This document shows, in pieces, positions 40,072 to 48,040 of a stretch of DNA of 64,000 bases (positions are counted from its first letter, which is position 1; each line of letters starts with the position of its first letter). The notes beneath the pieces are model-generated. The model was not told the DNA's origin. It did no database searches and worked only from the letters and a program-made list of their open reading frames with translations. Origin of the DNA: Pelagibacteraceae bacterium (GTDB lineage: Bacteria; Pseudomonadota; Alphaproteobacteria; Pelagibacterales; Pelagibacteraceae); the NCBI GenBank assembly GCA_008638205.1, contig VTPO01000007.1, positions 1 through 64,000 of the forward strand. Reading direction: 5' to 3'. The position numbers and the translations under genes are program-made.

Positions 40072-41535
40072 ATGGATAAAAAATTTGATTATTTTTTAGA
40101 GGGAAAAACTGGAAAATGGGAAGTGGTCATCGGCTTGGAAGTTCATGCGCAGATCACATCAAATGCAAAATTATTTTCGAGTTCTTCAACAAAATTTGGA
40201 TCCAATCCCAATTCACAAGTTAGTTTTGTCGATGCTGCAATGCCTGGTATGCTACCTGTTATTAATAAGTATTGTGTTGAGCAAGCAGTTAAAACTGGCC
40301 TTGGTTTAAAGGCTACAATTAACAACTTTTCTAAATTTGACAGAAAGAATTATTTTTATGCAGACTTGCCTCAGGGTTACCAGATTTCACAATTTAAATT
40401 TCCAATTGTAGGAGAAGGTCAGATTATTTTGGATATGCCCTATGGAACAAAAATCGCTGGCATAGAACGTCTTCACCTAGAACAAGATGCTGGAAAAAGT
40501 CTTCATGATCAAGACCCCTCAAATTCCTTTGTTGATTTAAATCGATCTGGAATAGCTCTAATGGAGATAGTGGGTAAGCCTGATTTGCGATCCCCAGATG
40601 AAGTTGCTCAATACGTTAAAAAATTAAGATCTATAATGAGATATTTAAACACTTGTGACGGAAACATGGATGAGGGTTCACTAAGAGCAGATGTGAACGT
40701 CTCAGTCCGAAAAGTAGGCTCCAGTGACTTAGGTACTAGATGTGAGATTAAAAATGTTAACTCCATCAAGTTTATGCAACAGGCAATCGAATATGAGGCA
40801 AAAAGGCAAATAGAAATTATAGAAGAGGGTGGAACAATTGATCAACAAACAAGACTTTTTGATACCAAGAAAATTGAAACAAGATCGATGAGAAGTAAAG
40901 AGGATGCTCATGATTATAGATATTTTCCAGATCCAGATTTGCTACCCTTGGTTTTGGAGCAAAGCTTTGTAGATAAAATAAAAAATTCACTACCAGAAAT
41001 GCCTGATGAAAAAAAAATAAGATTAATGAATGATTTTGATCTCTCAAGCTATGATGCAAGTATTGTAGTGTCGGATCGGGATATTTCAGAATATTACGAA
41101 GAAGTTGCAAAAGATTCTGATTATAAATTAGCAGCAAACTGGATGATAGTAGAGTTGTTTGGTGTATTGAATAAAGAAGGCAAAGAAATCAAAGACTCCC
41201 CAGTCTCTGCAAAAAATTTATCGAAACTAATTAACCTTATAAAAAACAATACCATTTCTGGAAAGATAGCAAAAATAGTTTTTGAGGAAATGGTAAAAAA
41301 CAATGAAGATCCAGAAAAAATAGTTAATGAAAAGGGAATGAAGCAACAATCCGATCCTGAGGAGCTGAAAAAAATTATTGATACTATCCTGAAAAACAAC
41401 GAAGACAAAGTTGAACAATATAAAGCTGGGAAAGACAAGTTGTTTGGATTTTTTGTTGGAGAGGTAATGAAGAATACACAAGGAAAAGGAAACCCAAAAT
41501 TAATTAATGATATTCTAAAACAACAGCTGAAATAA
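40072..41535 (+). CDS. gatB: Asp/Glu-tRNA amidotransferase subunit B
   Basis: tRNA-binding and kinase-like subunit that phosphorylates and amidates the mischarged tRNA. It has 487 residues: [10 protein letters not shown] at the start, [28 protein letters not shown] and the C-terminal helical YqeY-like tail domain (about 330-487). Follows gatA by 3 nt. Nothing is missing. The last codons are followed 3 nt later by a GTG-initiated methyltransferase gene. Confidence 0.97.
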   Translation: MDKKFDYFLEGKTGKWEVVIGLEVHAQITSNAKLFSSSSTKFGSNPNSQVSFVDAAMPGMLPVINKYCVEQAVKTGLGLKATINNFSKFDRKNYFYADLPQGYQISQFKFPIVGEGQIILDMPYGTKIAGIERLHLEQDAGKSLHDQDPSNSFVDLNRSGIALMEIVGKPDLRSPDEVAQYVKKLRSIMRYLNTCDGNMDEGSLRADVNVSVRKVGSSDLGTRCEIKNVNSIKFMQQAIEYEAKRQIEIIEEGGTIDQQTRLFDTKKIETRSMRSKEDAHDYRYFPDPDLLPLVLEQSFVDKIKNSLPEMPDEKKIRLMNDFDLSSYDASIVVSDRDISEYYEEVAKDSDYKLAANWMIVELFGVLNKEGKEIKDSPVSAKNLSKLINLIKNNTISGKIAKIVFEEMVKNNEDPEKIVNEKGMKQQSDPEELKKIIDTILKNNEDKVEQYKAGKDKLFGFFVGEVMKNTQGKGNPKLINDILKQQLK

Positions 41536-41538
41536 TTT

Positions 41539-42210
41539 GTGCTTAAAAACATCCATTCAAGCAAAGACTTAGAAAATTACATATATCAAAATATAGAAGA
41601 GACAGCTGTGCAAAAAGAGATGAGAGAATTTTCTTTTAAGGAGTTTGGAGATATTGCAAGTATGCAAATTAGTCCCCAACAAGCTTCCTTTTTAAATTTT
41701 TTAATCAAGATTGGTAATTACAAAAATATTTTAGAGCTAGGAACTTTTATGGGCTACAGCACTCTTGCTATGGCTTTAGCTTTAGATAAAGAAGGAAAAA
41801 TTTTTACAGTTGATAAAGACTTAAAAACAACAAGCTATGCAAAAAAATTTTGGGATAAGGCGGGAGTAAAAAATCAAATTACAATGATTAACAGTGATGC
41901 AATAGAAACTTTGCAAAATTTCATTAAACAAAAATTACTATTTGATTTTATATTTATAGATGCTGACAAATCTGGATATAAGACTTATTTCGATAATTGT
42001 TTAGATTTAATTTCTGAAAATGGCCTAATTGTTTTTGATAATGTTTTGTGGAAAGGTAAAGTTGCAGACCTTTCACTAAATGATAAAAAAACAGAAATAA
42101 TAAGAGAGTTTAATAAATATATAAAAAAAGATAATAGAGTAGATACAACAATGATTTCTATAGGCGATGGAATGACTTTATGCAAAAAGAAAAAAAATTT
42201 GATATTATAA
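41539..42210 (+). CDS. class I SAM-dependent O-methyltransferase (COG4122 family)
   Basis: Rossmann-fold methyltransferase of 223 residues, related to catechol/caffeoyl-CoA O-methyltransferases and to TrmR-like tRNA methyltransferases. SAM-binding motif ELGTFMGYSTLAMALAL (about 57-73), GKIFTVDKD, and the metal-site block FIFIDADKSGY with VFDNVLWKGKV. The start is GTG at 41539, 3 nt after gatB. The substrate is not known. It overlaps trhO by 31 nt, which suggests tight coupling; with trhO next door, a tRNA substrate is a reasonable guess but only that. Confidence 0.85.
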   Translation: MLKNIHSSKDLENYIYQNIEETAVQKEMREFSFKEFGDIASMQISPQQASFLNFLIKIGNYKNILELGTFMGYSTLAMALALDKEGKIFTVDKDLKTTSYAKKFWDKAGVKNQITMINSDAIETLQNFIKQKLLFDFIFIDADKSGYKTYFDNCLDLISENGLIVFDNVLWKGKVADLSLNDKKTEIIREFNKYIKKDNRVDTTMISIGDGMTLCKKKKNLIL

Positions 42211-43064
42211 GTTTCTATAAGTTTATCATTTTAGACGACTTGGAAAAACATCAACTAGCTATTAAAAAATTTCTAATAGACAAGGACCTTAAAGGAACTT
42301 TAATTTTGTCACCTGAAGGTCTCAATGGAACAGTGTCAGGTGTTGAGGGCTTTGTAAAAAAATTTAATCAGTTTCTTTTTAAAAATTTTTCTTTCGACTC
42401 TTATGACTCAAGCAATCTATCAAGCTCTAGTAATATTCCATTTGACAAACCTAGGGTTAAAATAAAAAAAGAAGTAGTCCCAATAGAAAAAAATATTTTA
42501 GAAAGAAAAGGTAAGCATATAAGCCCAGAAGATTGGAATGAATTTGTCAAAAATGAAAATGTAGCTTTAATAGATATTAGAAAGCCATTTGAGCATCAGA
42601 TTGGATCTTTTCAGGGCGCTATCAATCCAAACATAAATAGTTTTAGAGAATTTAAAGGTTACTTTGATAACTTGATTAAAAAAAATAATAAAAAACTTGC
42701 AATATTTTGTACGGGAGGAATTCGTTGCGAAAAGGCATCAGAATATTTAAAAGAAAAAGGATTTGAGGAAGTTTATCAGCTAAAAGGAGGAATTTTGAAT
42801 TATATTAATACTGTAGAAGTAAAAAACAGCTTATGGAATGGAGAGTGCTTTGTCTTTGATAAGAGAGTTTCTGTTAAACACAAATCAATTCAAGGCTCTT
42901 ATACAATATGCTATGCATGCAGAATGCCAATTAATGATGAGGATAAAAAATCTCCAAACTACAAACAAGGGGTAAATTGCCCACATTGTTTTAACAAAGT
43001 AACACCTGATCAAAAAAAACGTTTTGCCATGAGAGAATTTAACAAAAATAAGGAGAGAAGATAA
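42180..43064 (+). CDS. trhO: rhodanese-domain tRNA uridine 5-hydroxylase TrhO (YceA)
   Basis: Family that makes 5-hydroxyuridine at position 34 of certain tRNAs in an oxygen-dependent manner. It has 294 residues: N-terminal acylphosphatase-like part with FIILDDLEKHQ and SPEGLNGTVSG, a central rhodanese domain with catalytic cysteine in FCTGGIRCEKAS (about 175-190), and a C-terminal cysteine set CYACRMPIN ... CPHC typical of the family. The start at 42180 lies 31 nt inside the preceding gene, and the family N-terminus fits it. Confidence 0.9.
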   Translation: MQKEKKFDIISFYKFIILDDLEKHQLAIKKFLIDKDLKGTLILSPEGLNGTVSGVEGFVKKFNQFLFKNFSFDSYDSSNLSSSSNIPFDKPRVKIKKEVVPIEKNILERKGKHISPEDWNEFVKNENVALIDIRKPFEHQIGSFQGAINPNINSFREFKGYFDNLIKKNNKKLAIFCTGGIRCEKASEYLKEKGFEEVYQLKGGILNYINTVEVKNSLWNGECFVFDKRVSVKHKSIQGSYTICYACRMPINDEDKKSPNYKQGVNCPHCFNKVTPDQKKRFAMREFNKNKERR

Positions 43065-43546
43065 TGAAAGATCAAGTTCCTAATGTAAATTTTATTTATA
43101 GAATTGATGGAGAAAACATTAAGAAGACCACTGATGATATTTTTTTAAATAAAAAAATAGTTATATTTGCTTTACCAGGGGCATTTACGCCAACTTGTTC
43201 CGACTATCACTTACCATCATATGAAGATAGTTATGATAAAATTCAAAAATATGGAGTTGATGATATTTTTTGCTTAAGTGTAAATGATTCTTTTGTTCAG
43301 AATGTATGGAAAAAAAACTCCAACGTCAAAAAAGTTAAATTTATTCCTGATGGCAATGCAGACTTCACTAAAGAAATGAATATGTTAACTGATAGATCTG
43401 AGAGTGGAATGGGAATGAGATCTTTTAGATACTCAATGTATGTAGATAATAAAAAAATAATAAAAATTTTTAAAGATGAAAATGGTAAATTTGATGTCAG
43501 TGATGCAGGTACGATGATTAATTTTTTAAAATCTTTAAATGCTTAA
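43064..43546 (+). CDS. peroxiredoxin of the Prx5 type
   Basis: Thiol peroxidase of 160 residues. The peroxidatic cysteine motif is GAFTPTCSDYHLPSY (about residues 40-54), with FCLSVNDSFVQNVW and the conserved arginine in RSFRYSMYVD typical of Prx5/alkyl hydroperoxide reductases that use glutaredoxin or glutathione. A second cysteine (about 73) is in the usual buried strand. It overlaps trhO by one base and the next gene by 8 nt. Confidence 0.9.
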   Translation: MKDQVPNVNFIYRIDGENIKKTTDDIFLNKKIVIFALPGAFTPTCSDYHLPSYEDSYDKIQKYGVDDIFCLSVNDSFVQNVWKKNSNVKKVKFIPDGNADFTKEMNMLTDRSESGMGMRSFRYSMYVDNKKIIKIFKDENGKFDVSDAGTMINFLKSLNA

Positions 43547-43838
43547 AAAAAAAACGAATAGACCTTTAACAAAATCGGCAAATCCCGAACCCAAAGATAC
43601 GACCTCTATTGATTGGATTATTTGGGCTGCGTGGGCAGATCGCATTACTTTTGAAGAAATAAAAGAGAAATCCAACAAGGTAGAGTCGGACGTCATTAAG
43701 ATAATGAGATCAAATCTCAAACCATCTTCTTTTAAACTTTGGAGAAAACGTGTTAATAAAAAATCAATCAAACATAGAAAATTATTTGAGTACTCGAGAA
43801 AAAGTATTAAAAAATTTAATTTAAATGAAAAATATTAA
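43539..43838 (+). CDS. TIGR03643-family protein (DUF2805), unknown function
   Basis: Small basic protein of 99 residues. The central block IDWIIWAAWADRITFEEIKE followed by SDVIKIMRSNLKPSSFKLWR and KRV...KHRK is that of the TIGR03643/DUF2805 family. No function has been assigned to this family to my knowledge; the helix-turn-helix-like helical pattern and strong positive charge would suit nucleic-acid binding, but this is inference. It overlaps the peroxiredoxin gene by 8 nt and ends 4 nt before convergent slt. Confidence 0.8.
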   Translation: MLKKKTNRPLTKSANPEPKDTTSIDWIIWAAWADRITFEEIKEKSNKVESDVIKIMRSNLKPSSFKLWRKRVNKKSIKHRKLFEYSRKSIKKFNLNEKY

Positions 43839-43842
43839 TTCT

Positions 43843-46107
43843 TTAATTATATAACAAACTTTGAATTTGGTTCTTTGTAGGTTTGTTTTCTAATATATAT
43901 TTATAGACGTGTATATTTTCAATTACTCTTTGAACATAATTTCTTGTTTCTTCGAATCTTATATGTTCTAAAAAATCAATCGTATCGATTTCATTTTTTC
44001 TAGGATCACCATATTTTTTTAGCCATCTACCGACTCTATGAGGACCAGCATTGTAAGCCGCCAAAGCTAAGTAGATATTATTGCCAAAATTTTCATATAG
44101 TTCAGTAATATAGTAAGAGCCTAATTTGATGTTGTAATATTCGTCAGTAGTTAATTTCTGAATACTGTATCCAAGTTTAGTTCTCTTGCCTAAAATTTTT
44201 CCTGTAGCTGGCATTATTTGCATTAATCCTCTTGCACCCACCCAGCTGTTAGCGGAAGCATCAAATTCACTTTCCTGCCTAATTAAAGCTAAGATATAAG
44301 GTGAATCTAAAATTTCTTTACCGGCAACTACTTTTGGAGTTTCAATCGTTGGGTAGTTTAATTCCAAAAGACTAATGCCTTCATAAGAGGCCTGTTTAGA
44401 AATTTGTATTGCATAATCAAATCGTTCAATCTGCTGAGACAAGGCGCCGGCTAAAATTCTTGATTCTAGTTTTGAATCTTCTCCTCCAAAATGCTTGATT
44501 ATATCTTTAGCATCTGAACTACGTTTTAACTCATATAAAAGTATTGCAGCTCTTGCCAATTCTGTTTTTAAAAATTTTTTATACTCCTGCTTATCTAGAG
44601 AGTATTGATTGCTAATTTTAATTTTTTCCGTACCAATCTTGCTAGCCGAAAGTTGACCATAAAAAGTTGCGTTAAACTCACTAGCAATTTTAAACCATTT
44701 ATTAGCTTCGTTTAAATTGTTAATTTTCTCATATCCTCTTCCTATCCAATAAGCTCCGCGAGATTTGCTTATAGGATACCCAACTGCATTGTACATTTTT
44801 TTAAAATGCTCAATTGCTACTTCTGGCTTGTCTAAAAAACTCAATGCCAACCACCCTAAATGCCACTCAGCTTTTGCTAAACTTGAAACTTCTAAAACGC
44901 CATGGTTGGCTAATAGTTCGTAAGCATCAGCGTATTTCTTTTCATCAATTTTTTTTCTAGCAATAATAAATTTCTGCTCAAACCAACTCTCAGGTTTTAT
45001 TAAAAGAGTGGGATCATTCTGATTTTGGTTTATAATTTCTAATGCGGAGTCGTATCTGCCTCTTTTTCTTCTCCACTTCATCCTATCAAATTGCAAACCA
45101 ATATCATTTTTAAATCGTGCAGGAACTTTTGATATTGCGCTGTCTACACCGTAGGATCGAGTCATTAGTGCAAATCTAGCGTGATATAATTCTTTATATC
45201 CTTTTGGTAAATATCTCACGGTACGATTCAATTCCCAGTAGTCAGATTCCCACGCCATATAGTCCGCTCTTTTAATAAAATCTTCCGAAGTTAGAAAATT
45301 CTTATATTTTTTTGATAAATAGCGAAGGTCAGATTTACTTAGTTTTGCAGTAGTCAATCCTTTTTTTATAAAGGGAACCCCTAAAGTTGTGTTACCTGAT
45401 ATTATATAAGCTTCTCCCAGTCTAATGTAGCCATAACCACTGGAAGGCTTTTCATCTTTAAAAAAATTAATCACTTCAATAGCAGATAAATCTTTGTAGT
45501 TAATTTTGTGCTCAGCTAGATATCTTAAACGAGATATTCTTGGCCAATTTTGATTTTGATCAATAAATTTTCTATAGTCCCTAAATGTAGAGCTGTTATT
45601 GGTTTCTTTTAAATACATCCAAGTAACTATTTTTAATAATAATGGATCAGAAGATTTATTAGCTGTTTTAAATGCAGAATTCCAAGATTTTCTCTTCACG
45701 TACGCAAAAGTTTTTTTTGCTAAACTAAAATCTTTATCTTTTAATATGGTAGAGGATGTTTCTGAAAAACCTAATAGCAAGGGTTTACTAGGTGGTATTA
45801 ACCCACTAACTACCAAAGTACTTACATCGCTTGGATTTGTCTTTGGTGCGTTTAAGTTTTTTTTGTTTATTGTAGGTTTTTTAATGATAATTTTTTTGTT
45901 ATTAAATTTACTGGGAGGCTTTAATTTTGTTTTTTCTTTTATATTAGAAACTGGTTCTGGTTTAATTTTTTTGTTATTAATCTGTGAATTGCTTTGAGTT
46001 GTTTCAAATAGAGGTTTTTCTACTGGAGATATCAGTCCCGCTTCAGAATATTCAATCTGTAAATATAATAGGATTGCAATTAATGCTGTAAGATTAAGAT
46101 GCTTCAT
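43843..46107 (-). CDS. slt: soluble lytic murein transglycosylase
   Basis: Periplasmic peptidoglycan-cleaving enzyme of 754 residues. A signal peptide is evident (MKHLNLTALIAILLYLQIEY, cleaved near residue 23). Residues about 25-105 are a low-complexity Lys/Asn/Pro-rich linker, unusual for Slt70. Then a long alpha-helical superhelix (about 110-590) and the C-terminal SLT domain with catalytic Glu in ALIRQESEFDASANS (about 610), ARGLMQIMPATG, AAYNAGPHRVGRW. It is a lone minus-strand gene, divergent from dapA by 62 bp. Confidence 0.93.
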   Translation of the reverse strand: MKHLNLTALIAILLYLQIEYSEAGLISPVEKPLFETTQSNSQINNKKIKPEPVSNIKEKTKLKPPSKFNNKKIIIKKPTINKKNLNAPKTNPSDVSTLVVSGLIPPSKPLLLGFSETSSTILKDKDFSLAKKTFAYVKRKSWNSAFKTANKSSDPLLLKIVTWMYLKETNNSSTFRDYRKFIDQNQNWPRISRLRYLAEHKINYKDLSAIEVINFFKDEKPSSGYGYIRLGEAYIISGNTTLGVPFIKKGLTTAKLSKSDLRYLSKKYKNFLTSEDFIKRADYMAWESDYWELNRTVRYLPKGYKELYHARFALMTRSYGVDSAISKVPARFKNDIGLQFDRMKWRRKRGRYDSALEIINQNQNDPTLLIKPESWFEQKFIIARKKIDEKKYADAYELLANHGVLEVSSLAKAEWHLGWLALSFLDKPEVAIEHFKKMYNAVGYPISKSRGAYWIGRGYEKINNLNEANKWFKIASEFNATFYGQLSASKIGTEKIKISNQYSLDKQEYKKFLKTELARAAILLYELKRSSDAKDIIKHFGGEDSKLESRILAGALSQQIERFDYAIQISKQASYEGISLLELNYPTIETPKVVAGKEILDSPYILALIRQESEFDASANSWVGARGLMQIMPATGKILGKRTKLGYSIQKLTTDEYYNIKLGSYYITELYENFGNNIYLALAAYNAGPHRVGRWLKKYGDPRKNEIDTIDFLEHIRFEETRNYVQRVIENIHVYKYILENKPTKNQIQSLLYN

Positions 46108-46129
46108 TAATAAGGTTAATAATTATCTG

Positions 46130-46158
46130 TTTTATGTTATATTTTAAATAATTATACT
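46130..46158 (+). promoter_or_regulatory. candidate dapA promoter
   Basis: TATACT at 46153-46158 is a good -10; the hexamer 17 nt upstream (TTTTAT, 46130-46135) is a weak -35. Transcription from about 46165 would leave only some 5 nt before the dapA ATG at 46170. The promoter lies in the 62-bp slt-dapA divergent gap and would serve the long dapA-to-parC gene run. Confidence 0.4.
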
Positions 46159-46169
46159 ATAGGTAAACT

Positions 46170-47042
46170 ATGTTCAAAGGTTCAATAACAGCAATGGTCA
46201 CACCATTCAAAAATGGTGATTTAGATATTGAAAGCTTTGAAAAATTTGTAGAATTTCAAATTTTAAACGGTTCAAATGGCTTAGTTCCAGGGGGAACCAC
46301 AGGCGAGTCGCCAACTTTAGAGCACAATGAGCATAAACAAATTATAGATTTAACTGTTAAAATTTCAAAAGGGAGAGTTCCCGTAATTGCTGGTACGGGC
46401 TCTAATTCAACCAAAGAAGCTATTGAGCTTACAAAATATGCAGAATTAGCAAATGCTGATGCGGCATTGGTTGTTACTCCTTATTATAACAAACCAACTC
46501 AAGAAGGTTTGTATCAGCACTACAAAGCTATAAATGATAACGTAGGTATTCCTATTGTTATTTATAATATTCCAGGACGCTCAGTTGTAGATATGTCTGT
46601 AGAAACTATGGCACGGCTATATGAATTAAAGAACATTATTGGAGTGAAAGACGCTACCGGAAATCTTGATAGAGCTACAGAGCAAAGAAATCTTATGGGC
46701 AAAGATTTTTTGATGCTCAGCGGTAATGACGAAAATAGTTTTGAATTCAACAAAAGAGGAGGTTCTGGGTGCATTTCAGTCTCATCCAATGTGGCGCCAA
46801 AAATTTGTTCGGAATTTCATCGCTTGTCCCTTACTGGTGAAAACGAAAAGGCTAAAAAACTTTTTGATCAATTGTTACCTTTGCATGAAGTTATGTTTGT
46901 TGAAAGTAATCCCGTTCCAGCAAAGTATTCTTTAATGCTACTAGGACTTATGACTGACGATGTCAGACTACCCCTGGTAAAAGGTACAGAAGATTCCAAA
47001 AAAAAAATCAAACAAGTTTTGGCAGATCTATCTATTATCTAA
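46170..47042 (+). CDS. dapA: 4-hydroxy-tetrahydrodipicolinate synthase
   Basis: Condenses pyruvate with aspartate semialdehyde, the first committed step to lysine and diaminopimelate for cell wall. It has 290 residues. Pyruvate-binding GGTTGESPTL, catalytic tyrosine in VIYNIPGRS (about 133) and the Schiff-base lysine in IGVKDATGN (about 161) are all present. First gene of a long plus-strand unit; smpB starts at the next base after its stop. Confidence 0.97.
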   Translation: MFKGSITAMVTPFKNGDLDIESFEKFVEFQILNGSNGLVPGGTTGESPTLEHNEHKQIIDLTVKISKGRVPVIAGTGSNSTKEAIELTKYAELANADAALVVTPYYNKPTQEGLYQHYKAINDNVGIPIVIYNIPGRSVVDMSVETMARLYELKNIIGVKDATGNLDRATEQRNLMGKDFLMLSGNDENSFEFNKRGGSGCISVSSNVAPKICSEFHRLSLTGENEKAKKLFDQLLPLHEVMFVESNPVPAKYSLMLLGLMTDDVRLPLVKGTEDSKKKIKQVLADLSII

Positions 47043-47516
47043 ATGAGTGTAAAAAAAAAACCTGTAGACAACGTTGTTTGTCAAAACAGAAAAGCAAGTT
47101 TTAATTTTTTTTTTGAAGAGATTGTTGAATCTGGAATTGAGCTAGTTGGACCTGAGGTAAAATCCCTAAGATCAGGCAAAGCTACTATTTCAGAATCGTA
47201 TGCAACAGATCAAGAGGGAGAGATTTTTTTAATCAATTCATACATACCTCAGTATTTACAATCTAGTTACAATAATCACGATCCTAAAAGAAATAGAAAA
47301 CTTTTATTAAAAAAAAGAGAAATAAGTAAATTAATTGGAAAAATTAATAGAGATGGTTATAGCCTAGTACCAACTAAAATTTATTTTAATAAAAAAGGTA
47401 TAGCAAAAGTGCAAATAGCTCTTGCCAAGGGTAAAAAAAACCACGACAAAAGAGAAACTAAAAAAAATAGAGACTGGGATAGAGAGAAGTCAAGAATTTT
47501 TAGAAAAACTAGCTAA
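47043..47516 (+). CDS. smpB: SsrA-binding protein SmpB
   Basis: Binds tmRNA and brings it to stalled ribosomes for trans-translation. It has 157 residues: ARKASFNFF-like start region, [22 protein letters not shown], the ribosome-mimicking loop with [15 protein letters not shown], and the basic C-terminal tail [14 protein letters not shown] that enters the decoding centre. It abuts dapA and overlaps folK by one base. The tmRNA gene itself is not in this window. Confidence 0.97.
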   Translation: MSVKKKPVDNVVCQNRKASFNFFFEEIVESGIELVGPEVKSLRSGKATISESYATDQEGEIFLINSYIPQYLQSSYNNHDPKRNRKLLLKKREISKLIGKINRDGYSLVPTKIYFNKKGIAKVQIALAKGKKNHDKRETKKNRDWDREKSRIFRKTS

Positions 47517-48019
47517 TGATCTATTTGGCCTTCGGCTCCAATTTAAAATCAAAATTTGGATGTTCTAGCTTCGTTATTAATAAAGCTTATGGAGAGTTAA
47601 AAAAATTTGGCATTAGGATTGTAAGTAAGTCATCTTTTTATAAATCAAAGGCTTACCCAAACCCCAAAGATCCTGAATTTGTGAATTCAGTTATATTGGT
47701 AAATTCAGAAATTCATGTAACAAAGCTACTAAATATAATTTTAAAAATAGAAAAAAAATTTGGACGGGTCCGATCTCAAAAAAATGCCCCAAGAACTATA
47801 GATATAGATATAATAGATTTTCATTCTAAAAATATAAGTATTTTAAATAAAAGTGTAAATTTAACCATTCCTCACGACAGCTTGGAAAGCAGACTTTTTG
47901 TATTGAGACCTCTGGCCGAAATAAACCCTTATTGGAAAAATCCTAGGACAGGAGTTATTATACCTTTTTTGATAAAAAAAATTAAATGTAATAAAGACAA
48001 TAAGATTACTAAGATATAA
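47516..48019 (+). CDS. folK: 2-amino-4-hydroxy-6-hydroxymethyldihydropteridine pyrophosphokinase
   Basis: HPPK of folate synthesis, transferring pyrophosphate from ATP to the pterin. It has 167 residues with LAFGSNLKSKFG at the start, KIEKKFGRVRSQKNAPRTID and the catalytic aspartate pair in RTIDIDIIDF, then HDSLESRLFVLRPLAEI. Placed between smpB and rel, where many alphaproteobacteria carry rpoZ. The gap to rel is 21 nt. Confidence 0.93.
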   Translation: MIYLAFGSNLKSKFGCSSFVINKAYGELKKFGIRIVSKSSFYKSKAYPNPKDPEFVNSVILVNSEIHVTKLLNIILKIEKKFGRVRSQKNAPRTIDIDIIDFHSKNISILNKSVNLTIPHDSLESRLFVLRPLAEINPYWKNPRTGVIIPFLIKKIKCNKDNKITKI

Positions 48020-48040
48020 TTTTTTGATATAGTTTAGAAA

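Noticed and set aside
38605-43838. gatCAB-methyltransferase-trhO-peroxiredoxin-TIGR03643 run as a new system
   Set aside because: The first three are a standard operon. Overlap suggests co-expression of the others but not a common function; kept only as a limited finding on the methyltransferase-trhO pair.
45599-45997. 132-codon plus-strand frame inside slt
   Set aside because: Shadow of the Slt linker and N-terminal region; a very Phe/Leu-rich translation produced by antisense Lys/Asn codons.
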